Of a stretch of DNA of 64,000 nt, positions 50,497-59,397 are shown one piece after another (positions within the stretch are counted from its first letter, which is position 1; every line of letters begins with the position of its first letter). Made by a program: the position numbers and the translations under genes. Below the pieces are notes generated by a model. The model had not been told where the DNA came from. It was given only the letters and a program-made list of their open reading frames with translations, and searched no databases. The stretch comes from GWB2-37-7 sp049684915 (GTDB taxonomy: Bacteria > Bacillota > Clostridia > Lutisporales > Lutisporaceae), in NCBI GenBank assembly GCA_049684915.1, contig JBAVGO010000128.1, positions 17,618-81,617 of the forward strand. The letters run 5' to 3'.

Positions 50497-52047
50497 TTAT
50501 GCCTTTGGTCCGGCGTTTATAATATTCTGGGAAACATTTGAAAACTTTTTGAAGTTTTCAACGAAGTCTTTTGCAAGCTTCTCTGCAGTCTTATTGTATG
50601 CTTCCTTGTCTGTCCAAACATTACTTGAGTTCAATATTTCTGATGGTACATCGGGGCATTGCTTTGGTATTGCCAGATTAAAAATTTCATCTACTTCATA
50701 TTGTACATTTTCGAGTTTTCCTTCTATAGCTGCATTTACCATTGCTCTTGTGTATGAAAGCTTCATACGTTTACCTACACCATAAGAACCACCGCTCCAG
50801 CCTGTGTTTACTAGAAATACCCTTGCATTGTGCTTATCAATTTTCTTTCCAAGCAGCTCTGCATAGGTTTGTGGGCTTAGAGGCATAAACGGAGCTCCAA
50901 AGCAGGTTGAAAATGTAGCTGTAGGCTCTACTATACCCGTTTCTGTGCCTGCTAGCTTGCTAGTATATCCTGCCATAAAATGATACATAGCCTGCTCTTT
51001 TGTAAGCTTAGAAATAGGAGGAAGAACTCCTGTTGCATCCGCTGTTAGGAATATAATAGTAGATGGATGCGCACCAGTTCCACATTCCACAGCATTATCA
51101 ATATATGTTACAGGATAGCCTGCTCTTGTGTTTTCTGTAAGCTGCTCACTGTCATAATCAGGTACTCCATACTCATCAAGAACAACGTTTTCTACAACTG
51201 TACCAAATCTTATTGCATTCCAAATTTGAGGTTCGTTCTCCTTTGAAAGCCTTATACACTTTGCATAGCAGCCGCCTTCAAAATTAAATACTCCATTGTC
51301 TGTCCAACCGTGCTCATCATCACCAATAAGGAATCTGTTTTTATCAGCTGATAATGTAGTTTTACCTGTTCCAGATAAGCCAAAGAACAATGCTACCTCT
51401 CCATCTTTACCTATGTTTGCTGAACAGTGCATAGGCATTACTCCCTTAAAAGGAAGTAGATAGTTCATAACTGTAAATATAGCCTTCTTGATTTCACCAC
51501 AATACTTTGTACCGCCAATGATTACAAGCTTCTTTTCAAAGTTAAGTATTATAAATGCTTCTGAATTTGTGCCATCAATCCTAGGATCAGCAACACAGCC
51601 TGGTGCTGCAATTAGAGTAAACTCAGGATTGAAGTTATCCAGTTCACCTTCTTGAGGTTTAATAAACAATTGTTGTGCAAATAAATTTGCATAAGCAAAT
51701 TCATTAACTACTCTAATTGGCATTCTATAATTTTTATCAGCTCCAACAAATCCCTCAAACATATAAACTTCTTTGTTCTTAAGGTAATCCATAACCTTAT
51801 TATGTAGCTTGTCAAATATCTCTGCACTAATAGGTACATTTACTTTACCCCAGTCAATTTTATCATGTACCGAAGGGCTATCAACGATAAATCTGTCCAA
51901 AGGAGACCTTCCGGTATATTTACCTGTGTTAAAACACAAGGCACCAGTATTTGTCAATGTTGCTCCTTCATTTTTTAGTGAATGCTCCACAAGCTTACCA
52001 ACATTAAGGTTGTGGTACACTTTTGTTCCTAAATTTTTTATTATCAA
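50497..52047 (-). CDS. pckA: PckA, ATP-dependent phosphoenolpyruvate carboxykinase
   Basis: Interconverts oxaloacetate + ATP and PEP + CO2 + ADP. The 516 residues have the family-typical GRSPLDRFIVD, the P-loop FGLSGTGKTTLSADKNR, GDDEHGWTDNGVFNFEGGCY and ENTRAGYPV with INTGWSGGSYG-like VNTGWSGGSYGVGKRM. All substrate and metal residues appear present. The TTG start at 52047 follows GGGGGTGA. It is monocistronic. In anaerobes it commonly runs anaplerotically towards oxaloacetate; direction is not shown by sequence. Confidence 0.96.
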   Translation of the reverse strand: MIIKNLGTKVYHNLNVGKLVEHSLKNEGATLTNTGALCFNTGKYTGRSPLDRFIVDSPSVHDKIDWGKVNVPISAEIFDKLHNKVMDYLKNKEVYMFEGFVGADKNYRMPIRVVNEFAYANLFAQQLFIKPQEGELDNFNPEFTLIAAPGCVADPRIDGTNSEAFIILNFEKKLVIIGGTKYCGEIKKAIFTVMNYLLPFKGVMPMHCSANIGKDGEVALFFGLSGTGKTTLSADKNRFLIGDDEHGWTDNGVFNFEGGCYAKCIRLSKENEPQIWNAIRFGTVVENVVLDEYGVPDYDSEQLTENTRAGYPVTYIDNAVECGTGAHPSTIIFLTADATGVLPPISKLTKEQAMYHFMAGYTSKLAGTETGIVEPTATFSTCFGAPFMPLSPQTYAELLGKKIDKHNARVFLVNTGWSGGSYGVGKRMKLSYTRAMVNAAIEGKLENVQYEVDEIFNLAIPKQCPDVPSEILNSSNVWTDKEAYNKTAEKLAKDFVENFKKFSNVSQNIINAGPKA

Positions 52048-52206
52048 AATGTCACCCCCAAATATGCTATAAAATTGTCATAGCTTTTTCACCAATATTA
52101 TATATCATATTTAAACAATGTGCCATACTTTTATTATTTTTTTAAGGTTATATAAATTGCAATATTAAATGTCGTGTAAATTAATGGTTCTAATTTTAAC
52201 ATCATA

Positions 52207-53856
52207 TTATAGTGAATAAATATCAGCAAACTCAATATTAATAACTTCTATTCTATTATTTGCATTATATTGACTTTTTTGATTACTTGCTTCCATTGCA
52301 ACAGCTTGTTTTGCAGGTAGTTCTATTATAAATTCACAACCTTTGCCTGCTTCACTTATCAGTTTAATACTCCCTCCCTGCAATTCCACCAAAGACTTTA
52401 CCAGCGATAGCCCTATACCGCTTCCTTGATGACTTCTTGACATGGACTTATCTACCTGTACAAAACGTTTAAAAATCAAATCCTGTTTTTCCTTAGATAT
52501 TCCTATCCCTGTATCCTTCACTGCTATAAACAAACTGCCCTCATTATCCCAAATTGTAACCTGAATCATACCCCCATTATCTGTGAATTTTACTGAGTTG
52601 GATAACAGGTTAAGAATAATACGCTCTATGTTATCTGGATCACAGGCAATAACCCTTTCATTGATCTTTGTATCAAAATAAAAATTAATGCCTTGATTCT
52701 CAATATAATCTGTTACTGAAGAAGCAATCTTGGATACAATGCTTACAATATCATAATTATCCATATTCAAGTTCATATAACCTAAATCTAACTTGTTTAA
52801 ATCAATAAAATTATTTACAAGTCTCAAAAGTCTATAACAATTTTGTCGCATTATCTTACAATATCTTTTCACCTTCTCACTGCTGGCATCTAAAGCCTTT
52901 TCATAGAATAAATCCATTAATTGTAAGGCTCCTAATATTACGTTAAGTGGTGTCCGTAGTTCATGAGATAGATTTGAGAAGAATTCCGTCTTTATTTTAT
53001 CATATTCTAAGATTTCGTTTAATAGCTTTGTGCTTTCATATGCCTGTCTCGTTAGCTCATCAATATTCTTAAGAGAAGAAATATCCAAGGCAGTTCCTAA
53101 TATACATTTTTTCCCATATATTTCTACTAGACCAACTGATATATCAACCCATACTTCTATACCACTTTTATTTATAATCTTACAATCAAACCTATCATTT
53201 ATGATTTCTTTATCTTCTCTCCAGCTTTTTACATTTTCTCTATTTATATAGTAAAAATCAGGATGCATTAAATCATCTAAGCTCATGTTCTTTAATTCAG
53301 CATTAGAATATCCCGATAGCTTTTCACCTACTGTGTTAACATGTATAAATTTATTCTCCTCAAAAATAAAAATTACAAAAGGAGTTAGCTCAAATAATCT
53401 CTTTAAAATTGAATCAATGTTTTCAACTTTATCCCACTCATTATAAAGTGCAAGCTGCAATAAATCGAAACAAGTATCAGACTCCATAATACATTTATAG
53501 AGCTCCGAGTTGTCCTTTATCTCTGAAAATACTATGTCTTTTATAACACCTTTTATATACTTCAAAATTACAATAAAAGCCTTGTAACCATTTCCATTAG
53601 CCATTAAATTTTGAATTTGATTAACCGTAGCTTGCTTAGAAAAGTGTTCAAGACAAAAGCTTTCTCCAGCTTCTCTTCGGTAATTTTCATTTCTTAAAAG
53701 CTCAAAAACTATACTATTTAGAAGAATCATTATGCTCTCGACTTCCTCTTCACTTCTGCAGTCTTGTTTTAAATACCGATCTTTACTACATAGCTCAACA
53801 ACTCTTTTCTCGATAAGTCCTCTATTACTTAAGATTAAATTATATAAATAACCCAT
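52207..53856 (-). CDS. PAS-domain sensor histidine kinase
   Basis: 549-residue kinase without membrane segments. Residues 1-150 form a helical input region of unknown type, about 155-265 a PAS domain with PAC tail (VIFIFEENKFIHVNTVGEKL, KCILGTALDIS). The HisKA box is FFSNLSHELRTPLNVILGAL with phospho-acceptor His298. HATPase motifs follow: NLLSNSVKF (N box), DTGIGISKEKQDLIF (G1) and GSGIGLSLVKSLVELQGG (G2). There is no response regulator gene beside it, so it is an orphan kinase. In clostridia, soluble orphan kinases often phosphorylate Spo0A directly; that is an inference here. Confidence 0.9.
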   Translation of the reverse strand: MGYLYNLILSNRGLIEKRVVELCSKDRYLKQDCRSEEEVESIMILLNSIVFELLRNENYRREAGESFCLEHFSKQATVNQIQNLMANGNGYKAFIVILKYIKGVIKDIVFSEIKDNSELYKCIMESDTCFDLLQLALYNEWDKVENIDSILKRLFELTPFVIFIFEENKFIHVNTVGEKLSGYSNAELKNMSLDDLMHPDFYYINRENVKSWREDKEIINDRFDCKIINKSGIEVWVDISVGLVEIYGKKCILGTALDISSLKNIDELTRQAYESTKLLNEILEYDKIKTEFFSNLSHELRTPLNVILGALQLMDLFYEKALDASSEKVKRYCKIMRQNCYRLLRLVNNFIDLNKLDLGYMNLNMDNYDIVSIVSKIASSVTDYIENQGINFYFDTKINERVIACDPDNIERIILNLLSNSVKFTDNGGMIQVTIWDNEGSLFIAVKDTGIGISKEKQDLIFKRFVQVDKSMSRSHQGSGIGLSLVKSLVELQGGSIKLISEAGKGCEFIIELPAKQAVAMEASNQKSQYNANNRIEVINIEFADIYSL

Positions 53857-54160
53857 AGTCTTCTCCTCGAAAATTTATTTAATTATATTTATTAAGCCAC
53901 TATGTATTTCTACTTTTGTCTAAAAATCCCTGCATATTATTACAAGCAACTTTCGACATATTATGTAACTAAATTACTTTTATCAAAAAGATATATTAAT
54001 TAAATAAATATAAAAAAAAGGGTGGTAGGTAATATATAAAATAATACAATATATTATTGATTTTTTTAGTAATTCTAAGTAAAAATTTAAATAGATTTCG
54101 TCCTTTAACTGTAACACAATTAAGGCTTATTAATATTATGATATCAGGGGTATATATGGA

Positions 54161-54187
54161 CACTGGAAAGGTATTCCTTTTACAGTG
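54161..54187 (+). promoter_or_regulatory. 5' leader hairpin of the Cys-rich protein gene
   Basis: CACTG/CAGTG and AAAGG/CCTTT form a two-part stem around TATT, 58 bases before the ATG at 54245. The larger interval 53857-54244 holds nothing else recognised. It may be a leader structure or transcription-start element. Confidence 0.35.
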
Positions 54188-54244
54188 CTCAAAAATAGGG
54201 CATTTCGTTCCTATTTATACCTAGATTTTATGGAGGTGAATTAG

Positions 54245-54550
54245 ATGAGTAGAGAATGCAAACATGAAAGACACAGAGATGAAACCAGATTTAGAAATTT
54301 CCCAGACAGCATCAAGGATTTACTATGCTTGCTTGCTAAAGATGATGACAATAGAGTAACAGTTGTAATTGATGCATGTGAAGATTGCATACTAGAGAAT
54401 GTAGAAATAGTATCGGTAATTGGTGATTTAGCAATATTCCGTTGCCATGACAAATTTAAATTTATCAAGATTTGTTGCATCTGCGAAGTAGTAGTTGACT
54501 GCGAGACTATATTAGACGAAGTACTAGATACACATATGGGACATTGCTAA
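54245..54550 (+). CDS. Small Cys-rich acidic protein, unknown function
   Basis: 101-residue protein with nine Cys (CKHERHRDETRF; LLCLLAKDD; DACEDCILENVE; FRCHD; KICCICEVVVDC; HMGHC). His-Cys clusters at both ends suggest metal binding or disulfide cross-linking. Similar small Cys-rich proteins occur in spore coats and exosporium of clostridia, but no family is recognised. Strong ribosome site (GGAGGTGA). A monocistronic gene with a perfect terminator after it. The overlapping reverse frame is rejected because of this gene's site and composition. Confidence 0.75.
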   Translation: MSRECKHERHRDETRFRNFPDSIKDLLCLLAKDDDNRVTVVIDACEDCILENVEIVSVIGDLAIFRCHDKFKFIKICCICEVVVDCETILDEVLDTHMGHC

Positions 54551-54558
54551 TAATTTGT

Positions 54559-54592
54559 AAAATAATGCACTCCGTTTGGAGTGCATTATTTT
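54559..54592 (+). terminator. Terminator after the Cys-rich gene
   Basis: 15-bp perfect stem AAAATAATGCACTCC with its complement around GTTT, running into TTTTG. Confidence 0.85.
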
Positions 54593-54754
54593 GTTGTAAA
54601 TACAAGTTATCTATGCATCTTTTATATAATTTGTTTAATAATAAAAATAGTGTATATATCTATCTTTACAGAATTTAAAATTATATATTTAAATTAGTAT
54701 AAATTTAAGGTAATATATATTATAAGTAGATTATGAAAATAAGGAAGGTATAAT

Positions 54755-55615
54755 ATGGAGAACAACGATTTTGAAAAAATTGCTTTAGTTACTGACAGTG
54801 GTAGTGACATGCCAAAGGAAATCATAGAGAAATATAATATACATACTATCCCATTAAAAATAATATATAAAGATCGTGAGTACGATGATGGTGTTGATAT
54901 AAGTCCTGATGAAGTCTATGCAAGATTTAGTCAAGAGGTTCCTAAGACCTCAATGCCCTCTCAAGTTGATATAATAAAGCTTTTTGACAGGCTAAAACAA
55001 GAAGGCTACAAGAAAATCTTATCTATCCATTTATCCTGTAACTTAAGCGGTACTGTGGACATGATCAAAATGATAAGTAAAGATTATGAAGATATGGAAA
55101 TTGAAGTTATTGATTCAAAATCAGTTTCTATAGGAGTAGGCATGTTGGTATATGAGGCAGCCAAACTTATTTCTGAGCATCTTTCCTTAACAGAAATTAA
55201 AGAGTCACTTCAAAAAATAAAAGACAGGATTAGTGTTTTCTACTGCATACCAGTACTTGATTATCTTAGAAAAGGCGGAAGAATCGGGCTAGTTGCCGCA
55301 ACCCTTGGAACTATAATGGATTTGAAGCCGATAATATCAGTTAATAAAGAAGGACGATATTACTCTCATGCAAAGGTAAGAGGCAGGAAAAAATCCTTAG
55401 AAAGACTATTGGAAATTGGCATTGATATAATAAAAGATCAAAAGGTTAATATATCCATTTATCACGGTGCAGCTATGGAAGAAGCTCAAAAAATCAAAGA
55501 ATACTTCTCAAAGCTCCCAAATGTACAGGAAATATTCTTCGGACAAATAAGTCCATCTATGGTTGTACATACAGGCCCTGGATTAGTGGGTATGGCAATC
55601 CATGTGCTTAAATAA
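54755..55615 (+). CDS. DegV family fatty-acid-binding protein
   Basis: 286-residue DegV/FakB-type protein: IALVTDSGSDMPKEIIEKYNI at the N-terminus, TSMPSQVDIIKLFDRLKQEG, ILSIHLSCNLSGTVDMIKM, LDYLRKGGRIGLVAATLGTIMDLKPI and GPGLVGMAIHVLK at the C-terminus. Family members bind a fatty acid and present it to the kinase FakA for phospholipid synthesis. No fakA is adjacent. It is 23 bases before the coiled-coil gene. Confidence 0.94.
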   Translation: MENNDFEKIALVTDSGSDMPKEIIEKYNIHTIPLKIIYKDREYDDGVDISPDEVYARFSQEVPKTSMPSQVDIIKLFDRLKQEGYKKILSIHLSCNLSGTVDMIKMISKDYEDMEIEVIDSKSVSIGVGMLVYEAAKLISEHLSLTEIKESLQKIKDRISVFYCIPVLDYLRKGGRIGLVAATLGTIMDLKPIISVNKEGRYYSHAKVRGRKKSLERLLEIGIDIIKDQKVNISIYHGAAMEEAQKIKEYFSKLPNVQEIFFGQISPSMVVHTGPGLVGMAIHVLK

Positions 55616-55638
55616 TTTTCATTAAAAGGAGAGTTTAG

Positions 55639-55938
55639 ATGGAAGATAAAGCTTTTGATTTGATAGAAAAAATGTACGTTGAATTTAGCAAAAAATTTGA
55701 TTCTATGGATAAAAGATTTGTATCTATGGATAAAAGGTTCGATTCTTTAGAAAGCGAAATCAAAGAATTGAAGTCCGATGTATCAAGCATCAAGAAAACT
55801 GTGCTGTATATTGAACAAGACCACGGTCAAAAACTTGAAGCCTTATTTGATGGATATAAGCAAAACACTGATAAGCTTGACCGCATTGAAGCAGAAGTAG
55901 CTAGGCATGAAGAGGTCATTATTAGAAGAGTAAAATAG
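55639..55938 (+). CDS. Small coiled-coil protein
   Basis: 99-residue protein that is almost entirely coiled coil. An 8-residue repeat (FDSMDKRF, VSMDKRF, FDSLESE) leads into ELKSDVSSIKKTVLYIEQDH, then LFDGYKQNTDKLDRIEAEVARHEEVI. I recognise the general pattern from many clostridial small genes but know of no function. GGAGAG ribosome site; follows degV and shares the terminator at 56000. Confidence 0.75.
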   Translation: MEDKAFDLIEKMYVEFSKKFDSMDKRFVSMDKRFDSLESEIKELKSDVSSIKKTVLYIEQDHGQKLEALFDGYKQNTDKLDRIEAEVARHEEVIIRRVK

Positions 55939-55999
55939 GGTGTAAAAATCTTGAAATTATGTATGTTGGCATGGCAATCTAAATATTAGAGATAATATC

Positions 56000-56051
56000 A
56001 AAGGGGCTATCTCAAAACTAGAATTATATTCTAGTATGAGATAACCCCTTT
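56000..56051. terminator. Bidirectional terminator between the coiled-coil gene and cotJC
   Basis: Long nested hairpin: AAAGGGG-C-TATCTCA with TGAGATA-ACCCCTTT enclosing ACTAGAAT-TAT-ATTCTAGT. It separates convergent genes. Confidence 0.85.
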
Positions 56052-56055
56052 CTGA

Positions 56056-56628
56056 TTAATAGACTCTCTTACTCTCCATATATTCTTGAACCATTCTCAA
56101 GCTTTCACCAAATCTTTGGAAGTGAACAATTTCTCTTTCCCTTAGGAAGCTTAAAGTCTCAATTACACCTCTATCATCAGTCAGATTGATAAGGTGCTCA
56201 TAAGTTGTTCTAGCTTTTTGTTCTGCTCCCATATCTTCAGTCAAATTGGCTATCGGGTCTTCAATTGCTTGGATATATGCAGCTGTCCATGGAACTCCTG
56301 CAGCATCATGGGGATACAAATCATGACCATGTTGTGCATAATGTGCATCCAATCCAGCTTTTTTTAGATCTTCAGGTGTAGCTCTATCAATTATCTTAAA
56401 TATTAAGGTCCCTATGATTTCCCAGTGTGCCAATTCCTCTGTACCTATATCCGTAAGAACAGCCTTCACTTCATTAAGTGGCATTGTATATCTTTGAGTT
56501 AGATATCTTATGCCTGCCGATAACTCACTATCCGGACCTCCATATTGTGCAAACATTGCTTTTGCTATTTTTAAATCGCAGCCCTCTACCCATGCAGGAT
56601 ATTGAAGTTTTTTCTCGTAAATCCACAT
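56056..56628 (-). CDS. cotJC: CotJC, spore-coat manganese-catalase-like protein
   Basis: 190-residue ferritin-like protein of the CotJC/manganese catalase family. It starts MWIYEKKLQYPAWVEGCDLK, and the dimetal ligands include E in QYGGPDSELSAGIRYL, the ELAHWE motif (TDIGTEELAHWEIIGTLI) and the later HFQRF region (ERE-IVHFQRFGESL). In Bacillus it is a spore-coat constituent encoded with CotJA and CotJB. It is the last gene of cotJABC, 3 bases after cotJB. Confidence 0.95.
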   Translation of the reverse strand: MWIYEKKLQYPAWVEGCDLKIAKAMFAQYGGPDSELSAGIRYLTQRYTMPLNEVKAVLTDIGTEELAHWEIIGTLIFKIIDRATPEDLKKAGLDAHYAQHGHDLYPHDAAGVPWTAAYIQAIEDPIANLTEDMGAEQKARTTYEHLINLTDDRGVIETLSFLREREIVHFQRFGESLRMVQEYMESKRVY

Positions 56629-56631
56629 ACT

Positions 56632-56907
56632 TTATCGTCCTCCCATCTCATAGTCTATTTCCCATGGCCATGGCTCAGATATCCATTTCCAAGGGCAATC
56701 ACTTACATGTTTATGAGTGAGCAGATCATATTTCATCTCATATTCTTCTTTGAGCTTCTTTAGCTTCATTGTATAGTCATTATGAATGGCAAGTGCCTTC
56801 GTATCCATTGGATGAGTGTCAAGATACAGATTAAGCTCAATAGATGAGAAATCAAGTGCCATGATTTCCTTCAGCATTTCTAGTCTGTCTCTGTCAATTT
56901 TCATCAA
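56632..56907 (-). CDS. cotJB: CotJB spore-coat protein
   Basis: 91-residue CotJB: LEMLKEIMALDFSSIELNLY, LDTHPMDTKALAIHNDYT and the C-terminal CPWKWISEPWPWEIDYEMGGR. All are conserved in the family. It is needed for coat assembly of CotJC in Bacillus. Central gene of the cotJABC operon, 37 bases after cotJA. Confidence 0.93.
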   Translation of the reverse strand: MMKIDRDRLEMLKEIMALDFSSIELNLYLDTHPMDTKALAIHNDYTMKLKKLKEEYEMKYDLLTHKHVSDCPWKWISEPWPWEIDYEMGGR

Positions 56908-56944
56908 ATCTACCTTCCTTCTAGGTTTGTATTATAGCTTTTGG

Positions 56945-57178
56945 CTATCTATCATGTTTTTGCATTACATAGGGCTTATACAGCTCTGGGAATATGGTTC
57001 CCTTCATAAGAGACTTCATCGGTTCATATATTTTGCACATTACCTGATAAGGTACATATGCTGTTGCAAGTTCAAATTCCTTTGGCATAACAGGAATTTT
57101 AAACTGTGGTGACACGAGCATCTCAGGATTATAGCTGTGCTCGTATTGATATTTTGCCATTTTCAACCCTCCCAACAA
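56945..57178 (-). CDS. cotJA: CotJA spore-coat protein
   Basis: 77-residue CotJA: NPEMLVSPQFKIPVMPKEFE, ELATAYVPYQVMCKIYEPMK and FPELYKPY. First gene of the cotJABC operon, with GGGAGGG before the ATG at 57178. In Bacillus the operon is transcribed in the mother cell by sigma-E; no convincing sigma-E promoter was verified in the 74 bases upstream. Confidence 0.92.
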   Translation of the reverse strand: MLGGLKMAKYQYEHSYNPEMLVSPQFKIPVMPKEFELATAYVPYQVMCKIYEPMKSLMKGTIFPELYKPYVMQKHDR

Positions 57179-57252
57179 ATACTTTCATTTACATGTTATT
57201 CCTTAGAGAGTCTAATTGTTACAAAAAATGAGCATTCCACAGACTGCTCATT

Positions 57253-58110
57253 TCACTCTCCATCTTTTATGACATATACTCTTAATAAGTAATTGTCAGG
57301 ATACTTAAGCATTGTATTGTACAAGGATCTTTTGTTTGAATCAATAGTATGTGAAGCTAAAACTATATCATTTACCCCAGCAGCTTTATCCCATGCAAAT
57401 CCAGTCACTATCAAGGTATGGTAAGCTACTCCGTTTGCATAACAAAACTGTACCGGATCTCCAATGTAAAGCTCTCTTGATAGCTTCTCCATATCGCTTA
57501 TAGCGTCTCTATACTTAATTAAAATCTGTCTAGCCGACCTTTTTTCCCAATGTCTCCTAAAAGCTGCCGCAACCTTCCATGACAAAGTAATTTTTCTGTC
57601 ACCATCTCTATTAGTTGCACCAGGCTTACAATACCAATTTGTAAACCATGTATAATGGCTAGGATTACCGTCGTCTACCCACTTCATTCCCCCAGCATAT
57701 ACTACTTGAGAGACAAAGTTTGCACAGTCCCCTCCTCCACCGTGGAAGGTAGGATATGCAGGATTATAATTATCCCAATAAGTATCAATATATTGCTTAG
57801 CCTTCACTCTGTTATAGTTATTATTTTTAACTATAGCTCTATATTCTTCTTTTACTTCATCTTCACTGTCTTCTAGCCATTCACAAAAAAATATCCCTAT
57901 CTCATTATAAAGACCTTTAATTAAAATACTTTTCTCCCGTAAAAGCTGAAGCAGTATAACTGCAATAGTGGCTTCATCCTTTAATTGTTCATCTGAGATA
58001 TTTAAGCCATCTACTATTAGCTTTTTAAGCTTTTCTCTTCTTTCAATACTTTCAATAAAAGTCTCATCGTGAATTCGTCTATCAATATCTGTATAATTGA
58101 TATCTTCCAT
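57253..58110 (-). CDS. Amidase-domain protein (putative cysteine hydrolase)
   Basis: 285-residue protein whose C-terminal half (about 108-285) matches the putative amidase_6 domain: NNYNRVKAKQYIDTYWDNYN, then the catalytic Cys in GGGDCANFVSQVVYAGG, YTWFTNWYC and the His in AYHTLIVTGF. Such domains resemble NlpC/P60-type cysteine hydrolases and may cut peptidoglycan amide bonds. There is no signal peptide, as in several sporulation-associated members. It is near cotJABC on the same strand with a 74-base gap, hence possibly a spore-related enzyme. Confidence 0.85.
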   Translation of the reverse strand: MEDINYTDIDRRIHDETFIESIERREKLKKLIVDGLNISDEQLKDEATIAVILLQLLREKSILIKGLYNEIGIFFCEWLEDSEDEVKEEYRAIVKNNNYNRVKAKQYIDTYWDNYNPAYPTFHGGGGDCANFVSQVVYAGGMKWVDDGNPSHYTWFTNWYCKPGATNRDGDRKITLSWKVAAAFRRHWEKRSARQILIKYRDAISDMEKLSRELYIGDPVQFCYANGVAYHTLIVTGFAWDKAAGVNDIVLASHTIDSNKRSLYNTMLKYPDNYLLRVYVIKDGE

Positions 58111-58323
58111 GTTATACCTCCACAGATTATTTTTTTGTATCTACACATTTTACAAGAAGCACCTAAAAGACTTGTGTACTTATATAATATTTGCACTAGG
58201 CTTATATCATTACAGCTTTCTAGTACCAACTCCTAAACTAAGTATACAATTATCATATTTATGAATATTCTTAAGCTTTTACTCATACTTATTTACAGAA
58301 TATAAAAAGGTTGGTGAGTTATA

Positions 58324-58863
58324 GTGGATATCGAAAAAATGGTTGATGATTTTTTAGAAAGCTTACCCTGTAAAGCTGTCGATCCTTATCCTGAGGTGGA
58401 GGTTGAGAACCAAAATTTAAGATATGCAACATTGCTTTTAGATGCATATGCAAATGGAGAAAAAAGTGAAATGACTGCTATTGCTCAATACATGCATCAT
58501 CATTTTACTATAAAAAACAAAGAAATAGCCGATACAGAGCTATGTATTGCTTTAGTGGAAATGAAACATCTTGAAATGCTTGGTGGACTTATAAAAATGC
58601 TAGGTGGGAGTCCAAAATACCGTAGATCCAATAAGGCTTGGTGGGACGGTGGAGAAGTTGCTTATGGAGACAGCACAGAGTTCAAGCTGAAGCTTGATAT
58701 AGATGCAGAGAAATCAGCTATAGAAGGCTACAAAACTTTAATAAGCGAAATCAAGGATAAAAGTGTAGTAAAAGTTCTGTGTAGGATCCTTGATGATGAA
58801 ATTGTACACTTAGAGATACTTACAGGCTTATACAAGAAATATTATGGGAAATCTCACAAATAA
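58324..58863 (+). CDS. Ferritin-like diiron/dimanganese protein
   Basis: 179-residue four-helix protein. The helices carry E-x-x-H-like metal motifs: EKSEMTAIAQYMHHHF, LCIALVEMKHLEMLGGLIK, DAEKSAIEGYKTLISEI and LDDEIVHLEILTGLY. The set of Glu plus E-x-x-HLE is that of rubrerythrin/manganese-catalase relatives without the rubredoxin domain. It is close to cotJC, which has a similar fold, so a spore-coat oxidative-stress role is possible. The GTG start at 58324 follows GGTGAG. Confidence 0.82.
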   Translation: MDIEKMVDDFLESLPCKAVDPYPEVEVENQNLRYATLLLDAYANGEKSEMTAIAQYMHHHFTIKNKEIADTELCIALVEMKHLEMLGGLIKMLGGSPKYRRSNKAWWDGGEVAYGDSTEFKLKLDIDAEKSAIEGYKTLISEIKDKSVVKVLCRILDDEIVHLEILTGLYKKYYGKSHK

Positions 58864-58929
58864 TACATCATATATCAACGCATAACACACCTCCCAAACA
58901 CAGAATATAAAAGTGATGGGAGGTTTATT

Positions 58930-59100
58930 ATGACTGAACGCAATAATTTATTGAAAAAAATTGAAGAGTTAAAGCTATGTCTCGACAAATTAATCTCAGA
59001 AAAAAATAATCTCCAAGACGAAGAAATTATAAAGTTAAGTAAAACCCTAGACTTAGTGCTCAATGAATATAACCATATAGTAAAAAATGAAAAAAAATAA
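58930..59100 (+). CDS. Spo0E-like aspartyl-phosphate phosphatase (56 aa)
   Basis: Short protein with the Spo0E family layout: first helix NNLLKKIEELKLCLDKLIS, loop, then EEIIKLSKTLDLVLNEYNHI carrying the S-x-x-LD-x-x-x-x-Y signature. Family members dephosphorylate Spo0A~P. The ATG at 58930 has GGGAGG 6 bases upstream. A perfect terminator follows the stop. The overlapping reverse frame has neither start site nor protein-like content. It is the second Spo0E-like gene in the window. Confidence 0.8.
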   Translation: MTERNNLLKKIEELKLCLDKLISEKNNLQDEEIIKLSKTLDLVLNEYNHIVKNEKK

Positions 59101-59132
59101 AGCAAGCACTATCAAAGGATAGTGCTTGCTTT
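59099..59132. terminator. Bidirectional terminator
   Basis: 15-bp perfect stem AAAGCAAGCACTATC with its complement around AAAG, between the convergent Spo0E-like gene and the 60-aa gene. Confidence 0.85.
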
Positions 59133-59313
59133 ATTTAATAATGGACTTTGTTTCGGAAAAACTTGTTTCTGTAATCAACTCCCCGTTTTTATGTTTTACA
59201 ATAATCTCAAAAGAATCGGTCTTTCCAAGTTTATTAACACAATCTAACAGCTCGTTAATTCTACTAATTATACTGTATTTAAAAATATCATTATCCTTTA
59301 GAGGTTCTTCCAA
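59131..59313 (-). CDS. Hypothetical 60-aa protein
   Basis: Small soluble protein starting MEEPLKDNDIFKYSIISRIN and containing ELLDCVNKLGKTDSFEIIVK; function not recognised. The TTG at 59313 has AGGAGG 7 bases upstream. It shares the terminator at 59099-59132. The helix-then-beta-hairpin pattern could suit a small regulator, but no family is claimed. Confidence 0.6.
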   Translation of the reverse strand: MEEPLKDNDIFKYSIISRINELLDCVNKLGKTDSFEIIVKHKNGELITETSFSETKSIIK

Positions 59314-59397
59314 AGTCCTTCCTCCTCATACAGTTTGGAAAAATCACCTCGACTTTCCTAATAATATAATATTACCGAGGTTAATAAATGATACTAT

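Noticed and set aside
53857..54244. T-box or other riboswitch in the 388-base interval
   Set aside because: No T-box sequence or terminator/antiterminator pair seen; only a short hairpin at 54161-54187.
54241..54480. Reverse frame of 79 codons overlapping the Cys-rich gene
   Set aside because: No ribosome site, Ser/Leu-rich antisense composition, and the plus-strand gene has GGAGGTGA and its own terminator.
58875..59105. Reverse frame of 76 codons over the Spo0E-like gene
   Set aside because: No ribosome site and hydrophobic antisense composition; the plus-strand frame has a family signature.
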